A stretch of 64,000 nucleotides of DNA, taken from positions 744,001 to 808,000 of the forward strand of contig NZ_FSRT01000001.1 of the NCBI RefSeq assembly GCF_900143015.1, in the 5' to 3' direction. The notes under the pieces were generated by a model. That model was not told where the DNA came from. It made no database searches and saw nothing but the letters and a program-made list of their open reading frames with translations. A program made the translations under genes and the position numbers. Below are positions 39,823-47,550 of the stretch, one piece after another (position 1 is the stretch's first letter; each line of letters begins with the position of its first letter). The stretch is from Fibrobacter sp. UWB11 (lineage in GTDB: Bacteria; Fibrobacterota; Fibrobacteria; Fibrobacterales; Fibrobacteraceae).

Positions 39823-40365
39823 TTAGTCGTCCATTTCGTCAAGTTCTGCGTAAGCCTTTTCAGCAGCGGCGCGAATCTTTTCAGCTTCTTCCTTCTTTTC
39901 CTGCTGTTCGAGCATCTTGATGTATTCGGAGACGAGGTCAGAGTCGAGCGTCATAACGCCATAAACCTTGAACTTGCCATCGGCAGTCGTTTCGACCTTG
40001 ACGTCAGAAAGCGTTGCACCGTTGAGGCGCTGGCTAACAGAAGTCTTGGACGTGCTCTGGAAGTGTTCGGCAATTTCATCGCTCACGTCTTCCTTGAAGT
40101 TCTTGATCAAAGCCTTGGTCTGAGCGTCGATAGACTTGGCGAGGTCTACGCGGGCATTCTGGTCGGCCTTTTCGTAAGCAATCTGTTCGTCAGCAGATTC
40201 GCCGATACCGATGCCGGCCGGGATGTGCTGCTTGAGGTAGCTCTTCTTCTGCATCTGCATTTCGATGAGAAGGCTTGCTTGCTTTTCTTGCGGTGTCTGC
40301 GGAGGATTGCTAGAGCAACCTACAAACATAGCTGCGACGGCGAGACATGCGATGAGTTTTTTCAT
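39823..40365 (-). CDS. LPP20-like lipoprotein
   Basis: 180 residues. Lipobox FVGC (Cys17). A long helical region includes IPAGIGIGESADEQIAYEKADQNARVDLAKSI, the pattern of LPP20-family outer-membrane lipoproteins (G-x-G-x-S ... A-x-x-x-A-x-x-x-A-R-x-x-L-A), then a beta segment KVETTADGKFKVYGVMTLDSDL. The C-terminus is a charged helix rich in Glu and Lys. The family is of unknown role (Helicobacter LPP20 is a surface antigen). Several TAC/TAT hexamers occur in the 195-bp divergent gap to tolQ. AAGGAGAAAAC lies upstream of the ATG. Confidence 0.72.
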   Translation of the reverse strand: MKKLIACLAVAAMFVGCSSNPPQTPQEKQASLLIEMQMQKKSYLKQHIPAGIGIGESADEQIAYEKADQNARVDLAKSIDAQTKALIKNFKEDVSDEIAEHFQSTSKTSVSQRLNGATLSDVKVETTADGKFKVYGVMTLDSDLVSEYIKMLEQQEKKEEAEKIRAAAEKAYAELDEMDD

Positions 40366-40513
40366 TGTTTTCTCCTTGGAATAAAAATCCAGATATATTG
40401 TTTTGTGATTTTAATATACAAAAAATATCATGTAAAAATGTAGTTTCGCTGCATTTGTCAAAAAAAGTGTTGATTATTGCTTTGTGTTTTCTTTTTTAAG
40501 TGCTTTTTTGTAT

Positions 40514-40519
40514 TATAAT
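40514..40519 (+). promoter_or_regulatory. -10 element of the tol-pal operon
   Basis: A perfect TATAAT at 40514-40519, followed by a leader of ~35 nt. No good -35 box is visible, only T-rich sequence at the right distance. Confidence 0.45.
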
Positions 40520-40559
40520 ATAGCATGTATATTTTTGTAAATATTTTTTGGAGGTTGTC

Positions 40560-41261
40560 TTGAACAATACTGTACCAGTTTGGCAAATGATTACGCAGTC
40601 CGATATTGTGACGATGATTATTCTCGGGATTCTTGCCTTTATGTCGCTTGGTTCCTGGGGTATCATCATCGTGAAGTTCTTTAAGCACAAGTCGAATTTG
40701 CGTGCCAATGCAAAGTTCTTTAAAGAGTTCGGCAAGCTGAGACATTTTTCGGAACTGCAAAAGCTTTGTACAGTTTCTAACGATAGCGCATTGCGTTTGC
40801 TGAGCGTTGAAGTCTTGAACGAAGTATCCAAGTTCAAGGGAAAAGTGAGTTACGAATCCCTTCAGCATCGAGCCTCTTTGCTTGAAGATGCTATCCAGCG
40901 TTCTATTGAAGGTATTCGCATGGACGAAGACCGTTACCTGACTTTCTTGGCGACAAGTTCTAACTTGGCTCCGTTCTTTGGCTTGCTTGGTACCGTTTGG
41001 GGAATCATGATTGCGTTCTTCCAGATTGGTCATCATGGCTCTGCTGACTTGACTGTTGTTGCTCCGGGTATTGCCATGGCGCTTATTACTACGGTCGCTG
41101 GCCTTGTGGTTGCAATCCCTGCTTCTGCCGGGTACAATTACTTTACCTCGAAAAATGGAAGCAACGAAACTTCGTACTATAACTTTGGCTCTCAAGTTTT
41201 AAGTTTGTTCAAAAGAGGGGACATGCTTGCTGTTGAAGGAGTTGCCGAGGAGGAAGCGTGA
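40560..41261 (+). CDS. tolQ: TolQ proton-channel subunit
   Basis: 233 residues from a TTG at 40560, chosen because GGAGG (40550-40554) lies five bases upstream; an in-frame TTG at 40548 overlaps that site. MotA/TolQ/ExbB fold: one N-terminal helix (VTMIILGILAFMSLGSWGIIIVKFF), a cytoplasmic loop, and the paired helices with FGLLGTVWGIMIAFFQIG and APGIAMALITTVAGLVVAIPASAGYN, containing the conserved Thr and Pro residues of the channel. With TolR it uses the proton motive force to energise TolA during cell constriction. First gene of a complete tol-pal operon; its stop overlaps tolR (GTGA). Confidence 0.93.
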   Translation: MNNTVPVWQMITQSDIVTMIILGILAFMSLGSWGIIIVKFFKHKSNLRANAKFFKEFGKLRHFSELQKLCTVSNDSALRLLSVEVLNEVSKFKGKVSYESLQHRASLLEDAIQRSIEGIRMDEDRYLTFLATSSNLAPFFGLLGTVWGIMIAFFQIGHHGSADLTVVAPGIAMALITTVAGLVVAIPASAGYNYFTSKNGSNETSYYNFGSQVLSLFKRGDMLAVEGVAEEEA

Positions 41262-41674
41262 AACGCAGCCGCCGTAAGGACTTAAAGCAAGAACTGAACC
41301 TCACGAACATGATCGATATCGTGTTCGCTATCTTGATTGTGTTTATTTTGTGTGCGCCATTGATGAGTCAGGGAGTCAAGGTAAATCTCCCGCAGGTAAA
41401 GGCTCCGACGATGGAACAGCAAAAACTTTTAAAGGTTTCTATCACCAAGAATCTTGAAATATTCATTGCCGATATGCAGGTGGATATGGAAAGTTTCGAA
41501 AGCATTTTCAAGTCGCTGTGGAATGGCGAAATGGCGGTGGTCATCAACTCGGACGAAGCGGTAAGCTATGGCTTTGTGATGAAGGTTGTGACTCAAGTGC
41601 AAAAACTTGGTGTGACGAAACTCGGTTTTTTGACGATGACCCCAAAAGACGAATTGGTAAATGAAAAGAAATAG
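41258..41674 (+). CDS. tolR: TolR proton-channel subunit
   Basis: 138 residues, GTG start overlapping the tolQ stop. ExbD/TolR type: a short basic cytoplasmic tail, one membrane helix with the essential Asp20 (LTNMIDIVFAILIVFILCA), and a periplasmic domain (GVKVNLPQVKAPTMEQQK ...) with the usual alpha/beta pattern. It works with TolQ as the stator of the Tol system. The reading frame overlaps the next gene by 14 nt, indicating coupled translation. Confidence 0.93.
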   Translation: MKRSRRKDLKQELNLTNMIDIVFAILIVFILCAPLMSQGVKVNLPQVKAPTMEQQKLLKVSITKNLEIFIADMQVDMESFESIFKSLWNGEMAVVINSDEAVSYGFVMKVVTQVQKLGVTKLGFLTMTPKDELVNEKK

Positions 41675-42596
41675 GGACCATATCCAATATTTCGAGACGG
41701 AAAACGATGGATCTTTGTTCAAGATCATCGTGTGTGCTGTCGTGTTTCATTTGGCGGTTGTCGGGACTTTGATTGGCCTCAATAATATTGATTTGAGCAA
41801 GCCTGCCGAAGAAATTCCCGTGTTCGAAATGGTGCAGGTCGATGAGCCTGTTCAGCAACCTGTGGCTAAGGCGGCTTTGCCGGAACCTGAACCGCAGCAA
41901 GCTCCGAAGGAAGAACCTCCGCCACCGGCTCCTCCAGAACCTGTGCCCGAAACGACTCCTGAACCGGAGCCTGTTCCGGAACCGACTCCAGAAAAGACGC
42001 TCGAGCCGGAGGCTCCGCAGGTGCCCGAAGAACCCGCTCCCGAAGTGAAGCCGGATACGCCGGAACCCGTGCCTGTGCCGGAACCCAAGGCCGAAGAAAA
42101 GAAACCGGAAGAAAAGGTCGAAAAGCCGAAGCCCGTCGAGAAGCCTGTTGAAAAGCCGGTGGAAAAGATTGCAAAGAAAACTGTCGAAAAGAAAAAAGTC
42201 GAGAAAAAGCCTGCGAAAAAGCCGAAGGATGACGATGACTTCAATATCGACGATTTGAATTTGCAGAAGTCGTTTGAAATGCCTAGCCTCAAGGCGGTGA
42301 ACCCGATTGATATGGACCCGCTGATGCAGGTGTTCCTGGAACGCGCTAAGGCAAAAATCATGAGCAATTTCAATCCGCCGAACGGGCTTACGATTGATCG
42401 AGATGCAAAGACTACGGTGCAGTTTACGGTGGAACGTTCGGGCATGATTACGAGCGTATTCCTCAAGCGTTCTTCTTCGAATACTGCTTGGGACCACTTG
42501 TCAATGCGTGCCGTGAAAATCTCGAAGTTGCCGGAACTTCCGCCGACGTACAAAGGCGCAAGTCTTGTGTTGCAGTTTAACTTTACGCCGAACTAG
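41661..42596 (+). CDS. tolA: TolA-like / TonB-type periplasm-spanning protein
   Basis: 311 residues. One N-terminal membrane helix (IIVCAVVFHLAVVGTLIGL), then a long Pro/Glu/Lys-rich rigid region (residues ~60-190, repeated PEPVP and KPVEKP units) and a globular C-terminal domain (MQVFLERAKAKIMSNFNPP ... VQFTVERSGMITSVFLKRSSSNTAWDHLSMRAVKIS). The C-terminal fold is of the TonB/TolA type, and position between tolR and tolB marks it as the TolA of this operon. The central segment is proline-rich, like TonB, rather than the long Ala-rich helix of E. coli TolA. Confidence 0.86.
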   Translation: MKRNRDHIQYFETENDGSLFKIIVCAVVFHLAVVGTLIGLNNIDLSKPAEEIPVFEMVQVDEPVQQPVAKAALPEPEPQQAPKEEPPPPAPPEPVPETTPEPEPVPEPTPEKTLEPEAPQVPEEPAPEVKPDTPEPVPVPEPKAEEKKPEEKVEKPKPVEKPVEKPVEKIAKKTVEKKKVEKKPAKKPKDDDDFNIDDLNLQKSFEMPSLKAVNPIDMDPLMQVFLERAKAKIMSNFNPPNGLTIDRDAKTTVQFTVERSGMITSVFLKRSSSNTAWDHLSMRAVKISKLPELPPTYKGASLVLQFNFTPN

Positions 42597-42605
42597 AAAA
42601 TAACT

Positions 42606-43874
42606 ATGAAAAAAATAAAATTGCTTTTTGTGTTTGTTGCGATGGCGCTTGCGCTGCCTTCGTTTGCGGCGATTGATACGATTGCTGTGGATGTGGGTAT
42701 TTCTGTTTTCCAGACGATGCCGATAGGTGTTGTGCCTTTTGAAGAAAATGGACAAATTAAGTGGACGAGCGAAGCTCCGCATAAGATTCTGACGCGTGAT
42801 GCGAATCTCTCCGGGCGTTTTGAAGCCGTTCCTTCGGATAAGTTTGACTTGGTGCTTTTTAGCAAGAAGCGTGCACGCCAGTATGTGACCGGTAACGCCA
42901 CGAAACTTTCTGACGGAAAAATCAAGCTCGATTGTTATTTGTATGCCGCTGAAACAAAGGATGTCTTGCTCGGCGAAAGCTATACCGTGAAGCCTTATGA
43001 CGTGCGTCAGGCGGTTCATTCGTTCTTTGACAAGGTCGTTTATCGCTTGTTCGGTGAACGTGGTATCGCTTCGACAAAGCTTGCTTATGTCTCGAAAATC
43101 GATGGTATGAAGCAGGTGGTTATTTCCGATTATGATGGGTTTTCCCGCCGCCAGATTACGCGTGATTCTTCGATTAATACGATGCCCGTTTGGCAAAAAG
43201 GCAATAAGGGCTTAGTTTATGTGAACTTCCGCAAACAGCACCCGAACCTCTATGCCATCACGTTTGGCGGTAAAGAAACTCCGCTCTTTACGCAGTACAA
43301 GCAGACGTTTAGCCCTGCAGTGAACCCAAAGACCGGTGAACTCCTTTTCGCGGTGATGGATGGGGCAAAAACAGAGATTTATCGCGGTGATATGAAGACT
43401 GGCTCTGCTCAGAAATTCTTGCATTTGCAATCGAATCAGGTGAGCCCTTCTTGGAGCCCGTTTGCAAGTGAAGTGCTTTTTACAAGTGACCGCGGCGGTT
43501 CTCCGCAGGTTTATGCTGTTGGTAAAGATGGCTCGGATGTAAGGCGCATTACATATATGGGCCATTACAATGAACGTGCGAGCTGGTCTCCGGATGGTGA
43601 CCGCATTGTCTATACATCGATGGACGATGGCAAAATGAATATTTATACGTGCGCTTTGGATGGAACGGATATTATCCAGCTCACATCGAACGCAGGGAAC
43701 AATGAACACCCGACTTGGTCGCCGGATGGCAAGCTGATTGCGTTTGCCAGTGACCGTGGCGGCAATTATCAAATTTATATTATGCGTAAAGATGGTAGCG
43801 GCGTGACTCGCATTACGAATGGTGCCGAAAATATGTCGCCCACATGGTCTTGGTTTTTTGACGAGAAAAAATAA
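42606..43874 (+). CDS. tolB: TolB periplasmic beta-propeller protein
   Basis: 422 residues with a signal peptide (KKIKLLFVFVAMALALPSFA). The N-terminal alpha/beta domain (residues ~25-155) is followed by a six-bladed WD40-like propeller with repeated PxWSPDG/SDRGG units: SPSWSPFASEVLFTSDRGG, RASWSPDGDRIVYTS, HPTWSPDGKLIAFASDRGG. TolB binds Pal and is released by TolA. The gene lies 9 nt after tolA and 17 nt before pal. There is no departure from the family's usual length (~430). Confidence 0.95.
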   Translation: MKKIKLLFVFVAMALALPSFAAIDTIAVDVGISVFQTMPIGVVPFEENGQIKWTSEAPHKILTRDANLSGRFEAVPSDKFDLVLFSKKRARQYVTGNATKLSDGKIKLDCYLYAAETKDVLLGESYTVKPYDVRQAVHSFFDKVVYRLFGERGIASTKLAYVSKIDGMKQVVISDYDGFSRRQITRDSSINTMPVWQKGNKGLVYVNFRKQHPNLYAITFGGKETPLFTQYKQTFSPAVNPKTGELLFAVMDGAKTEIYRGDMKTGSAQKFLHLQSNQVSPSWSPFASEVLFTSDRGGSPQVYAVGKDGSDVRRITYMGHYNERASWSPDGDRIVYTSMDDGKMNIYTCALDGTDIIQLTSNAGNNEHPTWSPDGKLIAFASDRGGNYQIYIMRKDGSGVTRITNGAENMSPTWSWFFDEKK

Positions 43875-43891
43875 ATAGAGGAGCGTAAAAT

Positions 43892-44476
43892 ATGGGTAAG
43901 ATATTTAAACTCACGTTGATGGGAATGGCTGTAGCCTTGTTTGCTTGGGGCTGCAGCAAGGAAAAACCGGAGACGGATCCTCAACCGCAAACTGCGCCGG
44001 AAGCATCTGCGGATTCCTCGCTCAATCTCGATGCTCTTATTGCGGACACGTTGAGTGCCGATTCCTTGGCTCGCTTGGAAGCAGAACGCCTTGAAGCCGA
44101 TCGTGCTCGTTTGGAAGAAATGATCAACCGCATTATGCTCGAAGATGTTTACTTCGATTATGACCGTTCCGAACTGACTGAAAATGCAAAGCGTCTGCTT
44201 GCACAAGTGGCAGAAATTTTGGTAAATGAGACCCGCTTCCTCGTGACGGTTGAAGGGCATACGGATGCTCGCGGTACCGAAGATTATAATCTTTCTTTAG
44301 GAGCTCGTCGTTCGAGTGTCGTGAGGGATTTCTTGATTGCGTATGGTGTGGATGGAAACAGGTTGATGTCTGTAAGTTACGGAAAGGAACGCCCGAAGGT
44401 TCAGGGGTCTGACGAAAGCGCATATTCCAAGAACCGCAGAGCCCATTTCCGCGTATCCATTGCAAATAACGAGTAG
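43892..44476 (+). CDS. pal: Pal, peptidoglycan-associated lipoprotein
   Basis: 194 residues. Signal peptide with FAWGC, lipidated Cys21. An acidic linker with a coiled helix (LARLEAERLEADRARLEEM) leads to the OmpA-like domain: DVYFDYDRSELTENAKRLL, VEGHTDARGTEDYNLSLG and RRAHFRV, the diaminopimelate-binding elements. Pal anchors the outer membrane to the wall and interacts with TolB. GAGGAGCGTAAAAT is its ribosome-binding site. The linker helix is longer than in E. coli Pal. Confidence 0.95.
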   Translation: MGKIFKLTLMGMAVALFAWGCSKEKPETDPQPQTAPEASADSSLNLDALIADTLSADSLARLEAERLEADRARLEEMINRIMLEDVYFDYDRSELTENAKRLLAQVAEILVNETRFLVTVEGHTDARGTEDYNLSLGARRSSVVRDFLIAYGVDGNRLMSVSYGKERPKVQGSDESAYSKNRRAHFRVSIANNE

Positions 44477-44486
44477 GGGGTGAATT

Positions 44487-45347
44487 GTGAATTTTAAAGC
44501 GATTTCTTTAGGTGTTGTTTTGGCATCGTTTATGCTTTCGGGATGCTGTAGCATTACTATACTGCGTACAAAAGAAATGAAGGCTGTAGGCGATGAAATT
44601 ATGGTAAAAAATGATTCTGCCTATAAGGCTCTTTCGGCTGAAAATAATGCGCTTAAGGTTGAACTCGATAGCATTAAAGCTCAGCTCGATGCTGCTGCCG
44701 TGGCGCAGAAGCGCTTGCAGGCCGAAGTGTCTCTTCTTACAAAACGCATGAGTGAAGAATCGGTGCGCCGTGATACGCGCCAAGAAGAAATTAAATATCG
44801 TTTGGATATGCTCATCGGAAAGTCCGACAAGATTTTAGCCAAAAAGGTTGTGGTAAGCAATGGCGCGGCAAGCGCTGTGATGGAAGCGGATGCTAACGCC
44901 GAAAAAATGGTGGAAGCGGAGACTATGTTCAATGCGGCTCACTCGGATTATCATCGTGGCGAGTACAAGCTTGCGTACAATGGTTTTAAGCAGGTCTATG
45001 AGCTTGTGAAAAAGGGCGAAATGGCTGAAGGTGCTCTTTACTGGATGTCACTTTGCTTGATTGAAGTGAATCAGGTGGCGAAGGCCAAGACGATTTTGAC
45101 AAATCTCGTGGAAACATACCCGCAAGGATTGAAGGCTTGTGCTAGCATGTTCAAACTTGCATCGCTTTTCGGCAAGGAATGTGATTTGGAACGTCAAAAG
45201 CAGTACTTGCAGAAGATTCTTTCAAACAATACTTGTGCTTCGACAACGGAACAGGAACAGGCTGCCTTGCAATTACAGTCTATGCTAGAATTTAAGTCTA
45301 CGGACGGGCGCTCGGCAGAACAAGTTTGCCGCGAACAGATGAGGTAA
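44487..45347 (+). CDS. ybgF: YbgF/CpoB-like periplasmic coiled-coil/TPR lipoprotein
   Basis: 286 residues from a GTG at 44487. Unlike E. coli CpoB it has a lipobox (FMLSGC, Cys20). A long coiled coil (residues ~38-105, with ALKVELDSIKAQLDAAAVAQ) precedes a TPR-like region (AETMFNAAHSDYHRGEYKLAYNGFKQVYELV, LVETYPQGLKACASMFKLASLF). CpoB-type proteins couple Tol to peptidoglycan synthesis during division. Its position as the last gene after pal is the usual one. A terminator at 45369-45397 closes the operon. Confidence 0.85.
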   Translation: MNFKAISLGVVLASFMLSGCCSITILRTKEMKAVGDEIMVKNDSAYKALSAENNALKVELDSIKAQLDAAAVAQKRLQAEVSLLTKRMSEESVRRDTRQEEIKYRLDMLIGKSDKILAKKVVVSNGAASAVMEADANAEKMVEAETMFNAAHSDYHRGEYKLAYNGFKQVYELVKKGEMAEGALYWMSLCLIEVNQVAKAKTILTNLVETYPQGLKACASMFKLASLFGKECDLERQKQYLQKILSNNTCASTTEQEQAALQLQSMLEFKSTDGRSAEQVCREQMR

Positions 45348-45368
45348 GAAACGCTTTTTAGGAAAAGC

Positions 45369-45397
45369 AAAAGCTCCGAGTTTCTCGGAGCTTTTTG
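45369..45397 (+). terminator. tol-pal operon terminator
   Basis: AAAGCTCCGAG / CTCGGAGCTTT 11-bp perfect stem, TTT loop, T-tail; it also suits murA on the other strand. Confidence 0.9.
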
Positions 45398-45436
45398 TGT
45401 TATGAGATTTCCGCTTGAAGGCCGGAGTGGCTGATT

Positions 45437-46714
45437 TTATTCGTCGCGGGCGTCGGGGTTGAAACGCTTGACGGTGGCGCCAATCTTAGCCATCTTGGCT
45501 TCGAAATCTTCGTAGCCACGGTCAAGGTGGTAAATACGGCTGATGGTCGTTTCGCCTTCTGCAATGAGGCCTGCGAGCACGAGAGCTGCACTTGCGCGGA
45601 GGTCGGAACCCATGATGTCGGCACCTTCGAGCGGGAGGCCGCCCTTGATTGTTGCTGTGTTGCCGTTCAGCTGGATGGAGGCTCCCAAACGTTCGAGTTC
45701 AGCGACATGCTTAAAACGGTCGTTATAGACGGTATCTTGCACAAGGCTGTTGCCCGGAATCGAGAGGAGTGTTGCCATGAACGGGGCCTGCATATCGGTC
45801 GGGAATCCCGGGAACGGGAGAGTCACAAGGCTCATAGGCTTGAGTTCCTGCTGACGTGCATCAACTTCGGCCCAGTCGGCGCCTACGTTCACCTTGCAGC
45901 CAATTTCGCGGAATGCGTCGAGCGTAGAGGCGATGTGTTCCGGGATGATTCGCGTGACCTTGACGCGGCCGCGCGTGATGGCGGCGGCACAGAGGAACGT
46001 GCCTGCTTCAATGCGGTCCGGGATGGTGACGCCTGTACCCGGGCGGAGGGATTCCACACCTTGGACGGTGAGGGTGCGCGTTCCGCGGCCCTGGATTTTT
46101 GCGCCCATGCTGGTGAGGAAGTCGATGAGGTTATCAATTTCGGGTTCGAGAGCGGCGTTTTGCAGGACGCTTACGCCCTTGGCGAGTGTCGCCGCCATCA
46201 ATACGTTGACCGTTGCTCCGACGCTAGAAATCGGGAAGTTGAAGTTTCCGCCGGGGAGGCGGCCTTCGCATGTCGCTTCGACGTAGCCGTGCGTAACGGT
46301 AATCTTTGCACCGAGAGCTTCGAGACCTTTGAGGTGCAGGTCAACGGGACGCGGGCCCCAGGCGCATCCGCCGGGGAGCGATACGCGACAGCGACCGAAT
46401 CTTGCGACGAGTGGGCCGAGCACGTAGAAACTGGCACGCATGGTTTTCACGAGTTCGTATGGGGCTTCCAAGTGGTCTACGCCATGAGTGTCGATTCTCA
46501 AAACATGGCTTCCGCCGTTGATGTGGCAACCGATAACGCGGAGCACATCGGACATGGTCTTCATGTCTTTCAAGTGCGGAACGTTCGTGATTTCGGAAAC
46601 GCCATCGGCGAGGAGGGCTGCGGCCATGACGGCAAGTACCGCGTTCTTTGCACCAGAAATTTCAACTTCACCATTGACTGGTGCTTTTACTTGAGGAACG
46701 ATAAACTGATCCAT
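45437..46714 (-). CDS. murA: UDP-N-acetylglucosamine 1-carboxyvinyltransferase
   Basis: 425 residues. Catalyses the first committed step of peptidoglycan synthesis, transfer of enolpyruvate from PEP. Conserved K23-N24 in SGAKNAVL, catalytic Cys117 in LPGGCAWGPRPVDLHL (so the enzyme should be fosfomycin-sensitive), FPTDMQAPFMA and the late AGLIAEGETTISRIYHLDRGYE. AAGAGG lies upstream of the ATG. It follows the RDD/GYF gene by only 5 nt, so the two are probably one transcript. Confidence 0.96.
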   Translation of the reverse strand: MDQFIVPQVKAPVNGEVEISGAKNAVLAVMAAALLADGVSEITNVPHLKDMKTMSDVLRVIGCHINGGSHVLRIDTHGVDHLEAPYELVKTMRASFYVLGPLVARFGRCRVSLPGGCAWGPRPVDLHLKGLEALGAKITVTHGYVEATCEGRLPGGNFNFPISSVGATVNVLMAATLAKGVSVLQNAALEPEIDNLIDFLTSMGAKIQGRGTRTLTVQGVESLRPGTGVTIPDRIEAGTFLCAAAITRGRVKVTRIIPEHIASTLDAFREIGCKVNVGADWAEVDARQQELKPMSLVTLPFPGFPTDMQAPFMATLLSIPGNSLVQDTVYNDRFKHVAELERLGASIQLNGNTATIKGGLPLEGADIMGSDLRASAALVLAGLIAEGETTISRIYHLDRGYEDFEAKMAKIGATVKRFNPDARDE

Positions 46715-46719
46715 ATAAA

Positions 46720-47484
46720 TTAAACCTCTTTATTAAACTTTTGTTCTATCGGATCATGGACTACTCGTGTTCTTGCGATAAAGTCGTGCAAAGCCCTTTT
46801 TTGCGGGTCGATGAGGACGATAAGGTAGCCTAGACCATAAAAGATAATAGTCGCTTGCGTTACGATGCTTGCGATAAAGCGGAAAATCGAGAATGCCCAC
46901 GAGAGCTTTTCACCGCCAGCCATTTCTACGTGAATGTGGAATAGCTTTTTGCCGGGGGTTGCTCCCCAAATGGCATGGAATACGATAAAGTAAGCCGCTT
47001 GGACAATGCTCCAAATGGTAAAGAATGTAGACATTCCGGGAAGTTCGAGTGCCTTAGTGACAATGTCGGAAGAAGTCGGGTCTTCAATATATTGCCTTGC
47101 TACTTCGGTAACGGCATTCAAATCGATAAAACCCGTGAGACTCAACAAATAAAGGAAAATTGCACCGACAACAGAAAGAATTATGTTGTCTATAATAAAG
47201 GCGTTGGCGCGTACAAAAAATCCTGCAAAACGTTTGCGACTCAGTTTGCTTTGGAGAAGCGTCTCGATAGTCTGTTTCAGGAGTTCTTCTTCTGTAGGTT
47301 CCGGTGCCTCGGTTGCTTCGGGATAGTCCTTCCAAGCTTTCCAATTGGGTTCACCGCTATGCCAAACAAGAGTTTCATCTTTTATTTTGCCTTCGTTGAC
47401 AAAATTCCTGATTTCGTCGATAGAGAAAGGGCCTTGGCGCCTGTCCCCGTCGGTGATTGAAGTGTCAATGTAAAACCATTTCAT
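46720..47484 (-). CDS. GYF_2 + RDD family membrane protein
   Basis: 254 residues. The N-terminal ~55 residues are a GYF_2-type domain (KWFYIDTSITDGDRRQGPFSIDEIRNFV, LVWHSGEPNWKAW). The second half is an RDD domain with about three membrane helices: RFAGFFVRANAFIIDNIILSVVGAIFLYL, ATPGKKLFHIHV, and FRFIASIVTQATIIFYGLGYLIVLIDPQKRALHDFIARTRVV. RDD proteins are membrane proteins of unclear function, some linked to ion tolerance. Its ATG has TAAATT 10 nt upstream and no ribosome-binding site; it is divergent from rapA. Confidence 0.85.
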   Translation of the reverse strand: MKWFYIDTSITDGDRRQGPFSIDEIRNFVNEGKIKDETLVWHSGEPNWKAWKDYPEATEAPEPTEEELLKQTIETLLQSKLSRKRFAGFFVRANAFIIDNIILSVVGAIFLYLLSLTGFIDLNAVTEVARQYIEDPTSSDIVTKALELPGMSTFFTIWSIVQAAYFIVFHAIWGATPGKKLFHIHVEMAGGEKLSWAFSIFRFIASIVTQATIIFYGLGYLIVLIDPQKRALHDFIARTRVVHDPIEQKFNKEV

Positions 47485-47494
47485 GTTGTGGAAT

Positions 47495-47500
47495 AATTTA
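47495..47500 (-). promoter_or_regulatory. TAAATT element upstream of the RDD gene
   Basis: On the minus strand TAAATT lies 10 nt before the ATG at 47484, with no ribosome-binding site. Confidence 0.3.
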
Positions 47501-47536
47501 GTAAAAAGTTCGCAAGCCGAATTTTTGAAAAAATTG

Positions 47537-47542
47537 TAAATT
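47537..47542 (+). promoter_or_regulatory. TAAATT element 8 nt before the first rapA ATG
   Basis: TGTAAATTTAGGGGTT then ATG ATG ATG. The position favours leaderless initiation at 47551, while AGGGG favours the third ATG at 47557. Confidence 0.35.
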
Positions 47543-47550
47543 TAGGGGTT